DNA of 64,000 bases, taken from assembly GCA_964407695.1 (NCBI GenBank), contig CAYOWQ010000006.1, forward strand, positions 1 through 64,000. Reading direction: 5' to 3'. The position numbers were made by a program, and so were the translations under genes. A model generated the notes under the pieces. The model did no database searches. It had not been told where the DNA came from and saw nothing but the letters and a program-made list of their open reading frames with translations. Positions 36,254 to 44,766 of the stretch are shown piece by piece. This stretch comes from CAYOWQ01 sp964407695 (lineage in GTDB: Bacteria; Planctomycetota; Phycisphaerae; Phycisphaerales; SM1A02). Positions within the stretch are counted from its first letter, which is position 1. The number at the start of each line of letters is the position of its first letter.

Positions 36254-37924
36254 TCAACTCCACGCGCTCAGCAGCAGCCCAAGGTCGGCCCCATCGACGA
36301 TCCCGTCATCATTGAGGTCGGCGATGTCGTCATCGGAGTCCCAGGCGGCAAGGAGCAAGCCCAGGTCGGCCCCATCGACGATCCCGTCATCATTCAAATC
36401 GCCGAAGACCGGCGGCGCTGCCACCACGAACGAGAGCGTTTCGCCGGTGCCGGTATTGTCTGCTCGATCAGTGGCAGTGACGAAATACTCGACGGTGCCG
36501 CCTTCGGGAATCTGGGGAATGACGCCTCTCCAGATGCTGTTGCCATACCACTTCATCTCCACCACCTGCTCATCGCCGCCATCGACGCTGTAGTGGAGAT
36601 CGACTTCCTTGGCGAAATAGCCGCGATCCGAGGAATACGAGTCATAGGAGATGACTCGAACCGCGAACGGGCCATCGTCAAAATTCGCGTCGGGCAATTG
36701 CTCGGTCTTGATGATTGACGGAGCAATCGAGTCCGCCGGCCCAGTCACGTTCACGTAGATCTTGTCGACAAAGCTACCCGACTCACCCTGATTGGTAATG
36801 ATGTCGATGCGGCCGTCGCCCGTCACATCCGCAACCATGATGTCGAGTGTCGAGTCGGTAATGGCGGTGATCAACCCCGTCTGCTGGGTGAACTGCGCGC
36901 CAGCGGCCCGCGGCCCGTTGTTTCGATAGATCCGCTCGGGTCCGCCAAGCGACCCGACGATGAAATCGAGGTCGCCATCGTTGTCATAGTCGAAGAACTT
37001 GCTGTCGTTATCGTCGATCGGGGTATTGGGTGAGATCTCGGAGGAGATCACCGTCCATGCGTCTGAGTTATCGACGTTCTCGAGCAGAATTTCGCTGCCG
37101 CCCTGCACACCGAGCAGGTCGAGATCGCCGTCGCCGTTGATATCGCCGAAGTCATACGAATACGCACTGGCGCCACCATTGATCGGCGTATTGGTGAAGA
37201 CGCCGTTTCCGCTGTTGAGCCAGAGCTTACTCTGCCCCGCCCGGCTGCCGACGTGAACATCGAGGTCGAAGTCGTTGTCCACATCGCCAAAAATGATGTC
37301 CTTCTGATCGGCGACGCTGCCGGCGGGAAGGTTCGTGGCGGAGACATTGGAGTAGAAACCGTCTCCGTCGTTGAGATACAGGCGGGGCTGGCCGCCTGAG
37401 GCCTGGTTGTTGAAAATCAGGTCGAGGTCGCCATCGTTATCGACATCGCCGAACTGGCCGCGGAAGGAACTCAGGGCCAACGCCGGCAGCCTGCTGGCCG
37501 TTTCGTTCGTGAAGAACCCGAACCCGTCATTGATGAAGAGTTGTGGGACCTTGGAGGAATCCTGGGCCACGATCATGTCCCAGTCGCCATCGTTGTCGCA
37601 ATCGCCGAATTCGACGCCGCGCGCAACACCCGACCACCCACCAGTGCGGGCATCCGTCTCGTCGGTGAAGGTGCCGGCGCCGTTATTGATCCAAATGCGC
37701 GTTTTTTCGTTCGTTCCGGAGTTTGCCAGGGCGAGGTCGAGGTCGCCGTCCGCGTCGATGTCGCACAGCGAACTCTGGTTGGTGTACTCATTATTGATCG
37801 GCCCCGACGGGAATTTCGTCGAGGTCATGTTCTGGAATTGCTGAGCATGGCAGAGCCCGCCGAGAGCGAGAGCGAGAGCGAGAGCAACGGACCCGGACCT
37901 GATCTTAAAGGTGGTGGGGAACAC
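36254..37924 (-). CDS. Secreted FG-GAP/VCBS repeat protein with dockerin-like C-terminal doublet
   Basis: The protein is 556 residues. The signal peptide is VALALALALGGLCHA, encoded by a GAGAGC-type hexamer repeat. Six or so FG-GAP units follow, each with a calcium-binding core such as DIDADGDLDLALAN, DCDNDGDWDMIVAQ, DVDNDGDLDLIF and DVTGDGRIDIITN, forming a predicted beta-propeller. A beta-sandwich-like region precedes the end. The last about 45 residues are two copies of DLNDDGIVDGADLGLLL(A/S)AW, a dockerin type I-like motif widespread as a terminal tag in Phycisphaerae. Likely exported and surface-attached or secreted; ligand unknown. Confidence 0.88.
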   Translation of the reverse strand: MFPTTFKIRSGSVALALALALGGLCHAQQFQNMTSTKFPSGPINNEYTNQSSLCDIDADGDLDLALANSGTNEKTRIWINNGAGTFTDETDARTGGWSGVARGVEFGDCDNDGDWDMIVAQDSSKVPQLFINDGFGFFTNETASRLPALALSSFRGQFGDVDNDGDLDLIFNNQASGGQPRLYLNDGDGFYSNVSATNLPAGSVADQKDIIFGDVDNDFDLDVHVGSRAGQSKLWLNSGNGVFTNTPINGGASAYSYDFGDINGDGDLDLLGVQGGSEILLENVDNSDAWTVISSEISPNTPIDDNDSKFFDYDNDGDLDFIVGSLGGPERIYRNNGPRAAGAQFTQQTGLITAITDSTLDIMVADVTGDGRIDIITNQGESGSFVDKIYVNVTGPADSIAPSIIKTEQLPDANFDDGPFAVRVISYDSYSSDRGYFAKEVDLHYSVDGGDEQVVEMKWYGNSIWRGVIPQIPEGGTVEYFVTATDRADNTGTGETLSFVVAAPPVFGDLNDDGIVDGADLGLLLAAWDSDDDIADLNDDGIVDGADLGLLLSAWS

Positions 37925-38111
37925 TGGATTTCATCTCCGATGGGGTTGGGGCAACAATGTCTTGGGTTCGATGGTCGAGTGGGGCGTATCCGACCATGCG
38001 GCGGGTGACCGCCGCCAGAATCCCAATGTTCCAAGATACCACCGGTGCACACAGGAATGAAGAAAAAACACTCGGACAACTGAAACCCCCGCGGTTCCGC
38101 GGTCGGCTGGT

Positions 38112-38585
38112 TCAATCTCCGGTGGCGCCATCCAATCCAAACATTGCCGCACCGCGGTCAATCCCATCCGATTTCCACCGCCGACGAACCTCAAAAGCAG
38201 CCACATCCGCGACCGTCATTTTCTGCAGGAACTGGATCTGCTTGGCGCGGTGTTTGGTCCAGAATTCATGGGCTGGACACGCCCGGGCGTCAGAGCATTC
38301 GGCAGTGCCCAACATGCAGCGCGACTGGATAACCGGGTCATCCAGCGCTTCGCAGAGATCAAAGAGCGTGATTTCCGAGGCTGGCCGTCCCAGTGTCACC
38401 CCTCCACCAATGCCTCGCTGGGTCTGCACCCATCCCTTCCGGGCCAGAGTATTGATGATCTTCGCCAGGTAGGGAGCGGGAATCCCGGCCGCTTCGGCGA
38501 TTTCCTTTACCAATGCGGGCTTCCCGCCGGCTGCAGCGACATAGGCCAACGCGGTTGCCGCGTATCCAACGCCCTGAGTCACCAT
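38112..38585 (-). CDS. Rrf2-family Fe-S transcriptional regulator
   Basis: The protein is 157 residues from MVTQGVGYAATALAYVAA. An upstream in-frame ATG at 38621 overlaps the -10 box and cannot be used. The winged helix is LVKEIAEAAGIPAPYLAKII then LARKGWVQTQRGIGGGVTLG. The cluster-binding cysteines occur as C-x6-C-x5-C in CMLGTAECSDARACPAH, followed by the usual helix (HEFWTKHRAKQIQFL). This places it near NsrR/RirA/IscR-type sensors of NO, iron or O2. It is divergent from the cbb3 oxidase operon, with the two promoters about 80 bp apart, so control of the oxidase is likely. Confidence 0.9.
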   Translation of the reverse strand: MVTQGVGYAATALAYVAAAGGKPALVKEIAEAAGIPAPYLAKIINTLARKGWVQTQRGIGGGVTLGRPASEITLFDLCEALDDPVIQSRCMLGTAECSDARACPAHEFWTKHRAKQIQFLQKMTVADVAAFEVRRRWKSDGIDRGAAMFGLDGATGD

Positions 38586-38608
38586 GTGCGACACCTGCCC
38601 ATGTGGGA

Positions 38609-38637
38609 AGTATTGGAGCACATGGTCGATTTGTCAA
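38609..38637 (-). promoter_or_regulatory. Promoter of the Rrf2 gene
   Basis: On the minus strand TTGACA, 17-bp spacer, AATACT. A transcript from here would begin near 38603, between the discarded ATG at 38621 and the accepted start at 38585, so the leader is short. Confidence 0.65.
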
Positions 38638-38686
38638 CTGATCTACGGTGACCGGCGGCACGCTTGAAAACCGAACCAGAAGCCTA

Positions 38687-38709
38687 GAAAAAAGATTGTG
38701 AAATTTTTC
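38687..38709. promoter_or_regulatory. Possible operator upstream of cbb3 promoter
   Basis: GAAAAA, 11 bp, TTTTTC is an inverted repeat ending 10 bp before the -35 box of ccoNO. It is a candidate site for the Rrf2 regulator. No clear FNR-type TTGAT-N4-ATCAA box is present. Confidence 0.35.
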
Positions 38710-38719
38710 CCATATGGCC

Positions 38720-38749
38720 TTGACGGCCCAACGTGGGGTTGGGTATATA
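38720..38749 (+). promoter_or_regulatory. Promoter of the cbb3 oxidase operon
   Basis: TTGACG, 18-bp spacer, TATATA (or TATAAA two bases on). The start codon lies 59 bp downstream. Confidence 0.65.
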
Positions 38750-38808
38750 AATGATCTTCGGATATGTTTGTCTTTTAGTCATCCGCGCTCGGCCTCGGAC
38801 CAACGACT

Positions 38809-41187
38809 ATGTCAACCCTCATCAAGCCCGATCCAAAAACTGATCCGCACAGCAAATCCGACCCGCATCCGCTCCTTGAGCGGTTCTCGTATGACGATTC
38901 AATCGTGCGGAAATTCGCACTTGCCACCGTGGTCTGGGGCCTGGTTGGAATGCTGGTCGGCATCGTCGTCGGCGCTCAACTCGCACTCCCCCCCCTCGTT
39001 GAGTGGTCCACCGCCGGCGGGTCGCATCCCTTCGGCTGGCTCCGCTTTCTGACGAATACCGAATGGCTGTCCTTCGGTCGCCTCAGGCCGCTCCACACCA
39101 ATGCCGTGATTTTTGCGTTCGCCGGCAATGCCATCTTCGCGGCCATCTACTACTCAACTCAGCGCCTGTGCAAAGCTCGAATGTGGAGCGACCTGCTCTC
39201 GTCGCTTCATTTCTGGGGCTGGCAGCTCATCATTGTTTCGGCCGCATTGACCCTTCCCCTGGGTATCACCCAGAGCAAGGAGTATGCGGAGCTCGAGTGG
39301 CCGATCGATCTGGCGATTGCGGTGGTGTGGCTCGGTTTCTTCGGCGTCAACTTCTTCATGACCCTGGTCAAGCGCCGCGAGCGCCACATGTATGTGGCCC
39401 TGTGGTTCTACATCGCCACGATCGTGACGGTCACCATTCTGCATGTCTTCAACAACCTCTGGATTCCTGCTGGTCTGGTGGAGTGGGCCAAGACCGGCGT
39501 CTTCCCGGGGAAAGAGGTCTTCCTGAAGAGCTACCCGGTGTACGCGGGCGTTCAGGATGCCCTGATGCAGTGGTGGTATGGCCATAACGCCGTCGCCTTC
39601 TTCCTGACCACACCGTTTCTTGGGCTGATGTATTACTTCCTGCCCAAGGCCGCAGGCAGACCGGTCTTCTCCTATCGCTTGTCGATCGTGCACTTCTGGA
39701 GCCTGGTGTTCATCTACATCTGGGCGGGGCCCCACCACCTGCACTACACGGCGGTGCCGGCCTGGGCCAGCACGCTGGGCATGCTCTTCAGCCTGATGCT
39801 TTGGATGCCGTCGTGGGGCGGAGGCATCAATGGATTACTGACGCTGCGCGGTGCCTGGTCGAAGGTCACCAATGATTCAGTTCTGAAGTTCTTCGTTCTC
39901 GGCGTCACGTTCTACATGATGTCGACATTCGAGGGCCCGATGCTTTCGATCAAAAGCATCAACGCGCTGACGCACTACACCGATTGGACGATCGCCCATG
40001 TCCATTCCGGAGCGCTTGGGTGGAACGGCTTCCTGACGTTCGGCATGCTCTACTGGCTGATGCCGCGACTCTTCCAGACGCGACTGTGGAGCCCGAAGCT
40101 CGCTGAGGCTCATTTCTGGACGGCCACTATCGGTATTGCCCTGTATGTGCTCGCGATCTACTCGGCGGGCGTGACTCAGGGCCTGATGTGGCGGGCTTTC
40201 AATGACACGGGAGCCCTTCAATTCCCGGACTTCGTCGAGACCGTCGTCGCCCTCATTCCGATGTATTGGGTCCGGGTACTCGGCGGTGTGCTGTATGTCG
40301 GTGGCCTGCTGCTGCTTGCGCTGAACATGCTGATGACGTGGCGGGCCCGGCCCACTGTCTATGCCGAGGAGGTGCACGAGGCGCCGCCACTGAGCGCCAC
40401 CTTCGTGGACCCGCCGGCGCCGCCGTCTCAGCTCTCAGGTGTGCTCGAAGTCGCCAAGCGCATTGACGTCGCCGTTCAGGCGGCCTGGCACCGCGCCTGG
40501 GAGCGCAAGCCGGTCCGATTCACAATCTGGGTTGTCGTCGCGGTGGCGGTCGCCAGCCTGTTCGAAATCATTCCGGCCTTCATGATTCGGTCCAACATTC
40601 CCACCATCGCCAGCGTGCAGCCTTATACCCCGCTGGAGCTCATTGGCCGCGATATCTACGTCGCGGAAGGCTGCTACAACTGCCACTCGCAGATGGTGCG
40701 TCCGATCTGGGCCGAGACCAAGCGGTATGGCGACTATTCACAGCCGGGCGAGTTTGTCTATGACCACCCCTTTCAGTGGGGTAGCCGGCGCATCGGACCG
40801 GACCTTGCGCGCGAAGGTGGGAAACAGAGCCATGACTGGCAGGTTCGTCACCTCGAGAATCCGCGACAGCTCATCTCGCAGTCCATCATGCCGGCGTATC
40901 CGCATCTTCTGACACAGCAGCTTGATTTCGACTCGATCCAAGCCCGCGTCAACGCCATGACAATCCTCGGCGTGCCCTACGGTGAGGCCGCAACGCCCGG
41001 ACGAGCCGCCGAACTTGCCCGTGAGCAGGCGCGACTGATCGCGGCGGACCTCAAACAACAGGGGGGCTACGAGGGTCTCGACGACAAGAAGGTAATCGCC
41101 CTTGTCGCATACCTTCAGCGACTGGGCACCGATATCTCCAAGCCCGCGCCGGATGCAGCGGCGGAGAAAGTCGCGGTGAAGCCATGA
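38809..41187 (+). CDS. ccoNO: cbb3-type cytochrome c oxidase, fused subunits I and II
   Basis: The protein is 792 residues. Residues about 40-520 are CcoN: LHTNAVIFAFAGNAIFAAIYY (haem b His), WWYGHNAVAFFLTTPFLG (CuB), WAGPHHLHYTAVPAWA, and IAHVHSGALGWNG (haem His pair). A linker of about 65 residues leads to CcoO, which starts with its own membrane anchor (IWVVVAVAVASLFEIIPAF), then GRDIYVAEGCYNCHSQMVRP with the haem c motif C622-x-x-C625-H626, and a membrane-distal Met in SIMPAYPHLL. CcoN and CcoO are separate in proteobacteria; the fusion fixes 1:1 stoichiometry. It is a high-affinity terminal oxidase that pumps protons. Confidence 0.96.
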   Translation: MSTLIKPDPKTDPHSKSDPHPLLERFSYDDSIVRKFALATVVWGLVGMLVGIVVGAQLALPPLVEWSTAGGSHPFGWLRFLTNTEWLSFGRLRPLHTNAVIFAFAGNAIFAAIYYSTQRLCKARMWSDLLSSLHFWGWQLIIVSAALTLPLGITQSKEYAELEWPIDLAIAVVWLGFFGVNFFMTLVKRRERHMYVALWFYIATIVTVTILHVFNNLWIPAGLVEWAKTGVFPGKEVFLKSYPVYAGVQDALMQWWYGHNAVAFFLTTPFLGLMYYFLPKAAGRPVFSYRLSIVHFWSLVFIYIWAGPHHLHYTAVPAWASTLGMLFSLMLWMPSWGGGINGLLTLRGAWSKVTNDSVLKFFVLGVTFYMMSTFEGPMLSIKSINALTHYTDWTIAHVHSGALGWNGFLTFGMLYWLMPRLFQTRLWSPKLAEAHFWTATIGIALYVLAIYSAGVTQGLMWRAFNDTGALQFPDFVETVVALIPMYWVRVLGGVLYVGGLLLLALNMLMTWRARPTVYAEEVHEAPPLSATFVDPPAPPSQLSGVLEVAKRIDVAVQAAWHRAWERKPVRFTIWVVVAVAVASLFEIIPAFMIRSNIPTIASVQPYTPLELIGRDIYVAEGCYNCHSQMVRPIWAETKRYGDYSQPGEFVYDHPFQWGSRRIGPDLAREGGKQSHDWQVRHLENPRQLISQSIMPAYPHLLTQQLDFDSIQARVNAMTILGVPYGEAATPGRAAELAREQARLIAADLKQQGGYEGLDDKKVIALVAYLQRLGTDISKPAPDAAAEKVAVKP

Positions 41188-41399
41188 GATTCAGCGAGGT
41201 GATGCGCGACCTTGGCCTTGGTTTGTTTCCCACGATTGCCCTTTTCCTCTTTCTTGCGATGTTCGCTCTCGTGCTGTGGAGGGTCTTGAGCCCTTCGCTT
41301 CGAGAGACGGACCGACGCACCGCACAACTGCCGCTCGATGACGCACGACCTGCCGATGGATTGCAGCCCCACGCAGACGCCAACAGGAACCGATCATGA
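41184..41399 (+). CDS. ccoQ: cbb3 oxidase small subunit CcoQ
   Basis: The protein is 71 residues with a single membrane helix (GLFPTIALFLFLAMFALVLW) and a hydrophilic tail, the usual CcoQ form. It overlaps ccoNO and ccoP by four bases each. CcoQ stabilises the assembled oxidase. Identification rests on position and topology because the family is poorly conserved. Confidence 0.8.
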   Translation: MRFSEVMRDLGLGLFPTIALFLFLAMFALVLWRVLSPSLRETDRRTAQLPLDDARPADGLQPHADANRNRS

Positions 41400-41977
41400 C
41401 CGCTCGCGCACCAAACCCGGAAATCCTCGATCACGAATACGACGGGATCCACGAATACGACAACCCGATCCCAGGCTGGTGGCACGCGATCTTCGCGCTG
41501 ACCGTCATCTTCTCCGTGGTTTATTACGCGTTCTATCACTCGGGAAGCCCCTTCGCGGCGACCATCCAGGACAACTGGAAATCAATTCAAACTGCCGAGT
41601 TCGCCAAGATCTTCAAGGACTACGGCGATCTTGAGCCCACGCCGGAGACGATGCATCAACTGATGGGTGACAGCCGCATGATGGCGGTGGCCAACGGCAT
41701 CTTCATCTCAAACTGCGCCCAGTGTCATGCCAAAGACGGTGGCGGGATCAACGGAGTCAACCTCACCGACAACTCGTATAAGAACGTCACGAAACTTGAA
41801 GATTTCTTCAGCGTGATCACCAAGGGGGCCAATGCCGGCGCCATGCCCGCGTGGGAAAACCGCCTGAACAAGAACGAGAGAGTACTGATGGCCGCCTATG
41901 CGGCGTCCTTGCGCGGCACAACTCCGGCCAATCCGCGGCCGGCCGAAGGTACTGAGCTTGCACCGTGGCCCAAGTGA
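41396..41977 (+). CDS. ccoP: cbb3 oxidase subunit III, CcoP-type with one haem
   Basis: The protein is 193 residues. The N-terminus EYDGIHEYDNPIPGWWHAIF is the standard CcoP opening, followed by one membrane helix. Only one c-type haem motif is present (CAQCH in FISNCAQCHAKDGGGINGVNL), with GAMPAWENRL giving the axial Met. Typical CcoP is about 300 residues with two haem domains, so one domain is missing here. Electrons from the donor cytochrome would pass through a single haem before CcoO. Confidence 0.92.
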   Translation: MTARAPNPEILDHEYDGIHEYDNPIPGWWHAIFALTVIFSVVYYAFYHSGSPFAATIQDNWKSIQTAEFAKIFKDYGDLEPTPETMHQLMGDSRMMAVANGIFISNCAQCHAKDGGGINGVNLTDNSYKNVTKLEDFFSVITKGANAGAMPAWENRLNKNERVLMAAYAASLRGTTPANPRPAEGTELAPWPK

Positions 41978-41999
41978 TTTCCATCAGGACTTCGCCCGT

Positions 42000-43538
42000 A
42001 TGACCTTGTCGACCGCCAATGCTCCGAAGCCTACCGAGCGGGTTCTGGCCACGCTCAACGCCGACGGTTCGCGCCGGTGGCTCAGACCCAAGCCAAGCCT
42101 GGGCCGGTTCCTGACGCGCCGGCGAATCGTTGCCTTTGTCCTCATTCTTCTGTTCACGCTGATCCCGTATCTGAAGATCGGGGGTCGGCCGCTGATGCTG
42201 CTGGACATCGCAGAGCGGAGGTTCACGCTTTTCGGCGTGACGTTCCTTCCCACCGACACGGTGCTCCTCGCACTGTTCCTGTTGGGTATCTTCCTGACCA
42301 TTTTTCTGTTGACCGCGCTGCTCGGCCGTGTCTGGTGCGGCTGGGGCTGTCCGCAGACGGTTTACCTCGAGTTTGTGTATCGGCCAATTGAGCGATTGTT
42401 TGAAGGCAGCCCGGGGCGATCCAAACGCGGCATCCAGGGAACGGCCTTGGCTCGCGTCCTGAAATATGCGTGCTTCTTCGTGGTGTCGTGCTACCTCGCT
42501 CACACGTTTCTCGCCTACTTCGTCGGGGTTGATCGATTGGCCCAGTGGGTCCAGCAGTCGCCGGCGGACCATGTTTCGCCGTTCCTGGTCATGGCCGCGG
42601 TAACCGGTCTCATGATGTTCGACTTCATGTTCTTCAGGGAGCAGACTTGCACGATCGCGTGTCCCTACGGGCGATTCCAGAGCGTCTTGCTTGATCGGAA
42701 TTCGCTGATCGTGGGATATGACCGCCGCCGCGGTGAACCGCGAGGGAAGGCAGCGCCGAGCGTAGCGCCGACCGCACGGACGATCTCGCTCGACGTCATT
42801 TCACCTCCTGCCGCCGAGCATGAGGAAGACCACGTTTGCACACGCAATGGAGATTGCGAGTCCTGCAGCCGCAAGGATGCGCCGGCTGTTCGGGGCGATT
42901 GCGTCGACTGCGGGCTATGTGTGGCGACTTGCCCGACCGGCATCGACATCCGCGACGGACTGCAGATGGAGTGCATTCACTGTGCCCAGTGCATTGACGC
43001 CTGTGACGCCGTCATGATCAAGTTGAACAGATCGCCCGGACTGATCCGGTATGCCTCGCAGGCTACGCTCGGGGGTGAGCCGCAGCGCATGCTTCGCGCG
43101 CGAGTCATCGTGTATCCGGCGCTCCTGCTCATCATTGTCACCATTTTTTCGATCATTCTCGTGACGCAATCGCCGTTCAATGTGACGGCCGTCCGCGGCC
43201 TTGGGCGTCCCTACACCGAGCAGGCCGACGGCATGATTGAAAACCCGATGAAGGTGAAGATCACGAATCGGCAACATGGTCCTGGCCAGTTCGAGGTCTC
43301 GCTGGTTGAGCCCCGGGGATCAAGCATTGCGGTCATCGAGAACCCCGTCACCGTTGCAGGTGGTGAATCGGTCACGCTGGCGCTGACTCTGGTCGTTCCG
43401 CCAGAGGCGTTTGCACACGGCACCGCCAGCGGCCTGATCCGGGTGACAGACGGCCAAGGACACATCATTGACTCGCGTGTTGCCCTTGTTGGACCCACTG
43501 CGAAGCCAGCCAGCTCACCCGAGGCGCCGCGACCATGA
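42000..43538 (+). CDS. ccoG: cbb3 oxidase accessory Fe-S membrane protein
   Basis: The protein is 512 residues from MTLSTANAPKPTERVL; the open frame starts 102 bp earlier inside ccoP but without homology. Membrane helices alternate with WCGWGCPQTVYLEFVYRPIE and REQTCTIACPYGRFQSVL. Two [4Fe-4S] ferredoxin motifs follow (CVDCGLCVATCPTGIDI; CIHCAQCIDACDAVM), and an Ig-like periplasmic domain closes the protein (FEVSLVEPRGSSIAV). CcoG reduces Cu(II) for cbb3 assembly. An extra Cys cluster (CTRNGDCESCSRKD) precedes the first motif. Confidence 0.95.
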   Translation: MTLSTANAPKPTERVLATLNADGSRRWLRPKPSLGRFLTRRRIVAFVLILLFTLIPYLKIGGRPLMLLDIAERRFTLFGVTFLPTDTVLLALFLLGIFLTIFLLTALLGRVWCGWGCPQTVYLEFVYRPIERLFEGSPGRSKRGIQGTALARVLKYACFFVVSCYLAHTFLAYFVGVDRLAQWVQQSPADHVSPFLVMAAVTGLMMFDFMFFREQTCTIACPYGRFQSVLLDRNSLIVGYDRRRGEPRGKAAPSVAPTARTISLDVISPPAAEHEEDHVCTRNGDCESCSRKDAPAVRGDCVDCGLCVATCPTGIDIRDGLQMECIHCAQCIDACDAVMIKLNRSPGLIRYASQATLGGEPQRMLRARVIVYPALLLIIVTIFSIILVTQSPFNVTAVRGLGRPYTEQADGMIENPMKVKITNRQHGPGQFEVSLVEPRGSSIAVIENPVTVAGGESVTLALTLVVPPEAFAHGTASGLIRVTDGQGHIIDSRVALVGPTAKPASSPEAPRP

Positions 43539-43996
43539 AGCTTCGAATCTTTCCCGGCATCATCTTCGTAATGATCGGCATGAACTTCGTCATTGTCGGC
43601 ATCACGATCTTCGCCGCCACTCGTGGTGAGTCGTGGTTTGTGCCCGCAGCGTATGAACGCCGCGACGTGGGCCATGAGGTGTCGCCGGCCTTCAGCCAAA
43701 ACAATTGGACTGCTGACCTGAACCTCATTCGGGGTGCGGGCACATGGCGCCTGGCGATCAGCCTCTCTGATGAGACGGGGCAGCCGATAGACGATGCAGA
43801 CATCCGAATCACCTGTTTCCACCATGCTTACGCCGCCCATCGACAGATCCTCGTTCCACGCACTGTGAGCGGCGGCGAATACATCGTCGAGTTGCCAACC
43901 TTGCGTCAGGGTCTGTGGCGATTTGAACTGGCGGCGACTCGACGTGACGAGCATTTCGAGAGGTCCAAGGACCTCGACATTCCGGAGGGGCTGTGA
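43535..43996 (+). CDS. ccoH: cbb3 oxidase assembly protein FixH/CcoH
   Basis: The protein is 153 residues: one N-terminal membrane helix (IIFVMIGMNFVIVGITIFAA) and a periplasmic beta domain (WTADLNLIRGAGTWRLAISL, LRQGLWRFELAATRRD). It overlaps ccoG by four bases and the next gene at its stop. FixH helps in oxidase assembly and copper delivery. The family is divergent; order and topology are the main support. Confidence 0.85.
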   Translation: MKLRIFPGIIFVMIGMNFVIVGITIFAATRGESWFVPAAYERRDVGHEVSPAFSQNNWTADLNLIRGAGTWRLAISLSDETGQPIDDADIRITCFHHAYAAHRQILVPRTVSGGEYIVELPTLRQGLWRFELAATRRDEHFERSKDLDIPEGL

Positions 43997-44766
43997 TGCT
44001 GGCGCTTTTCGCGGCCGTGCTGATCGCCAGCCTGCTGGGCAGTCTGCACTGCGCTGGAATGTGCGGCGCTTTTGTGACGATTGCCGTGGCGCTCGATGGA
44101 AGGCCGTCGTCGCCGGCGGCGCTGAATACTGCTTACAACCTGGGCAGACTTCTGACGTACACAGCGCTCGGCGCGGTCTCGGGACTCGTCGGGCGGGCAG
44201 TCGACCTCGGCGGGACTGCTGTGGGGCTGAGCCGAACCGCCATGGTGTTCTCGGGTGGATTCATGATTCTCTTTGGCGCTGTAGCGCTTGCCCGGGCATG
44301 TGGGACCCGGCTCACGCTTCCGGGAGTGCCGGGCGCATGGCGGCGACTGGTGTCGCGCGGTCACCGCGCGGCGTTTTCTCTGCCGCCCGTCTCGCGTGCG
44401 TGGATGATCGGATTGCTCACGACCTTGCTGCCTTGCGGCTGGCTCTATGCCTTTGCGGTGACCGCGGCGGGAACGGCAAGCCCGGCACTCGGCGCCATGA
44501 CCATGGCGGCATTCTGGTTGGGCACATTGCCGGTCATGATCAGCCTTGGGGTCAGCGTTCGGTCTCTCTCCGGAATGGTGCGCGCGCGATTGCCGCTGGC
44601 CACCTCCATGGTCATGATCGCCGTCGGTCTGTACACGATCGTGGCGCGAACCGGGATCGGACCGATGGACGACACCATGGCGGCGATCCACACTGGTGAT
44701 CTCGATGATGCGGTGCGTCAGGTGCGAGCCCTTGATGACTCGGTCCCGCCGTGTTGCAGACAATGA
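43996..44766 (+). CDS. SafE/TauE-type membrane protein in cbb3 locus
   Basis: The protein is about 256 residues from the ATG that overlaps the ccoH stop (GTG three bases earlier also possible). It has six membrane segments, with LLGSLHCAGMCGAFVTIAVA, the Cys-x3-Cys in helix 1 characteristic of the sub-family found between ccoH and ccoI, NLGRLLTYTALGAVSGLVG, and GLLTTLLPCGWLYAFAVTAA with a Pro-Cys-Gly in a helix. It is presumed to move copper or sulfur species for oxidase maturation. Four-base ATGA coupling continues to ccoI. Confidence 0.85.
   Translation: MLALFAAVLIASLLGSLHCAGMCGAFVTIAVALDGRPSSPAALNTAYNLGRLLTYTALGAVSGLVGRAVDLGGTAVGLSRTAMVFSGGFMILFGAVALARACGTRLTLPGVPGAWRRLVSRGHRAAFSLPPVSRAWMIGLLTTLLPCGWLYAFAVTAAGTASPALGAMTMAAFWLGTLPVMISLGVSVRSLSGMVRARLPLATSMVMIAVGLYTIVARTGIGPMDDTMAAIHTGDLDDAVRQVRALDDSVPPCCRQ

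Noticed and set aside
38622..38808. FNR/ANR box before ccoNO
   Set aside because: No TTGAT-N4-ATCAA-like dyad; the single TTGAC is the promoter -35.
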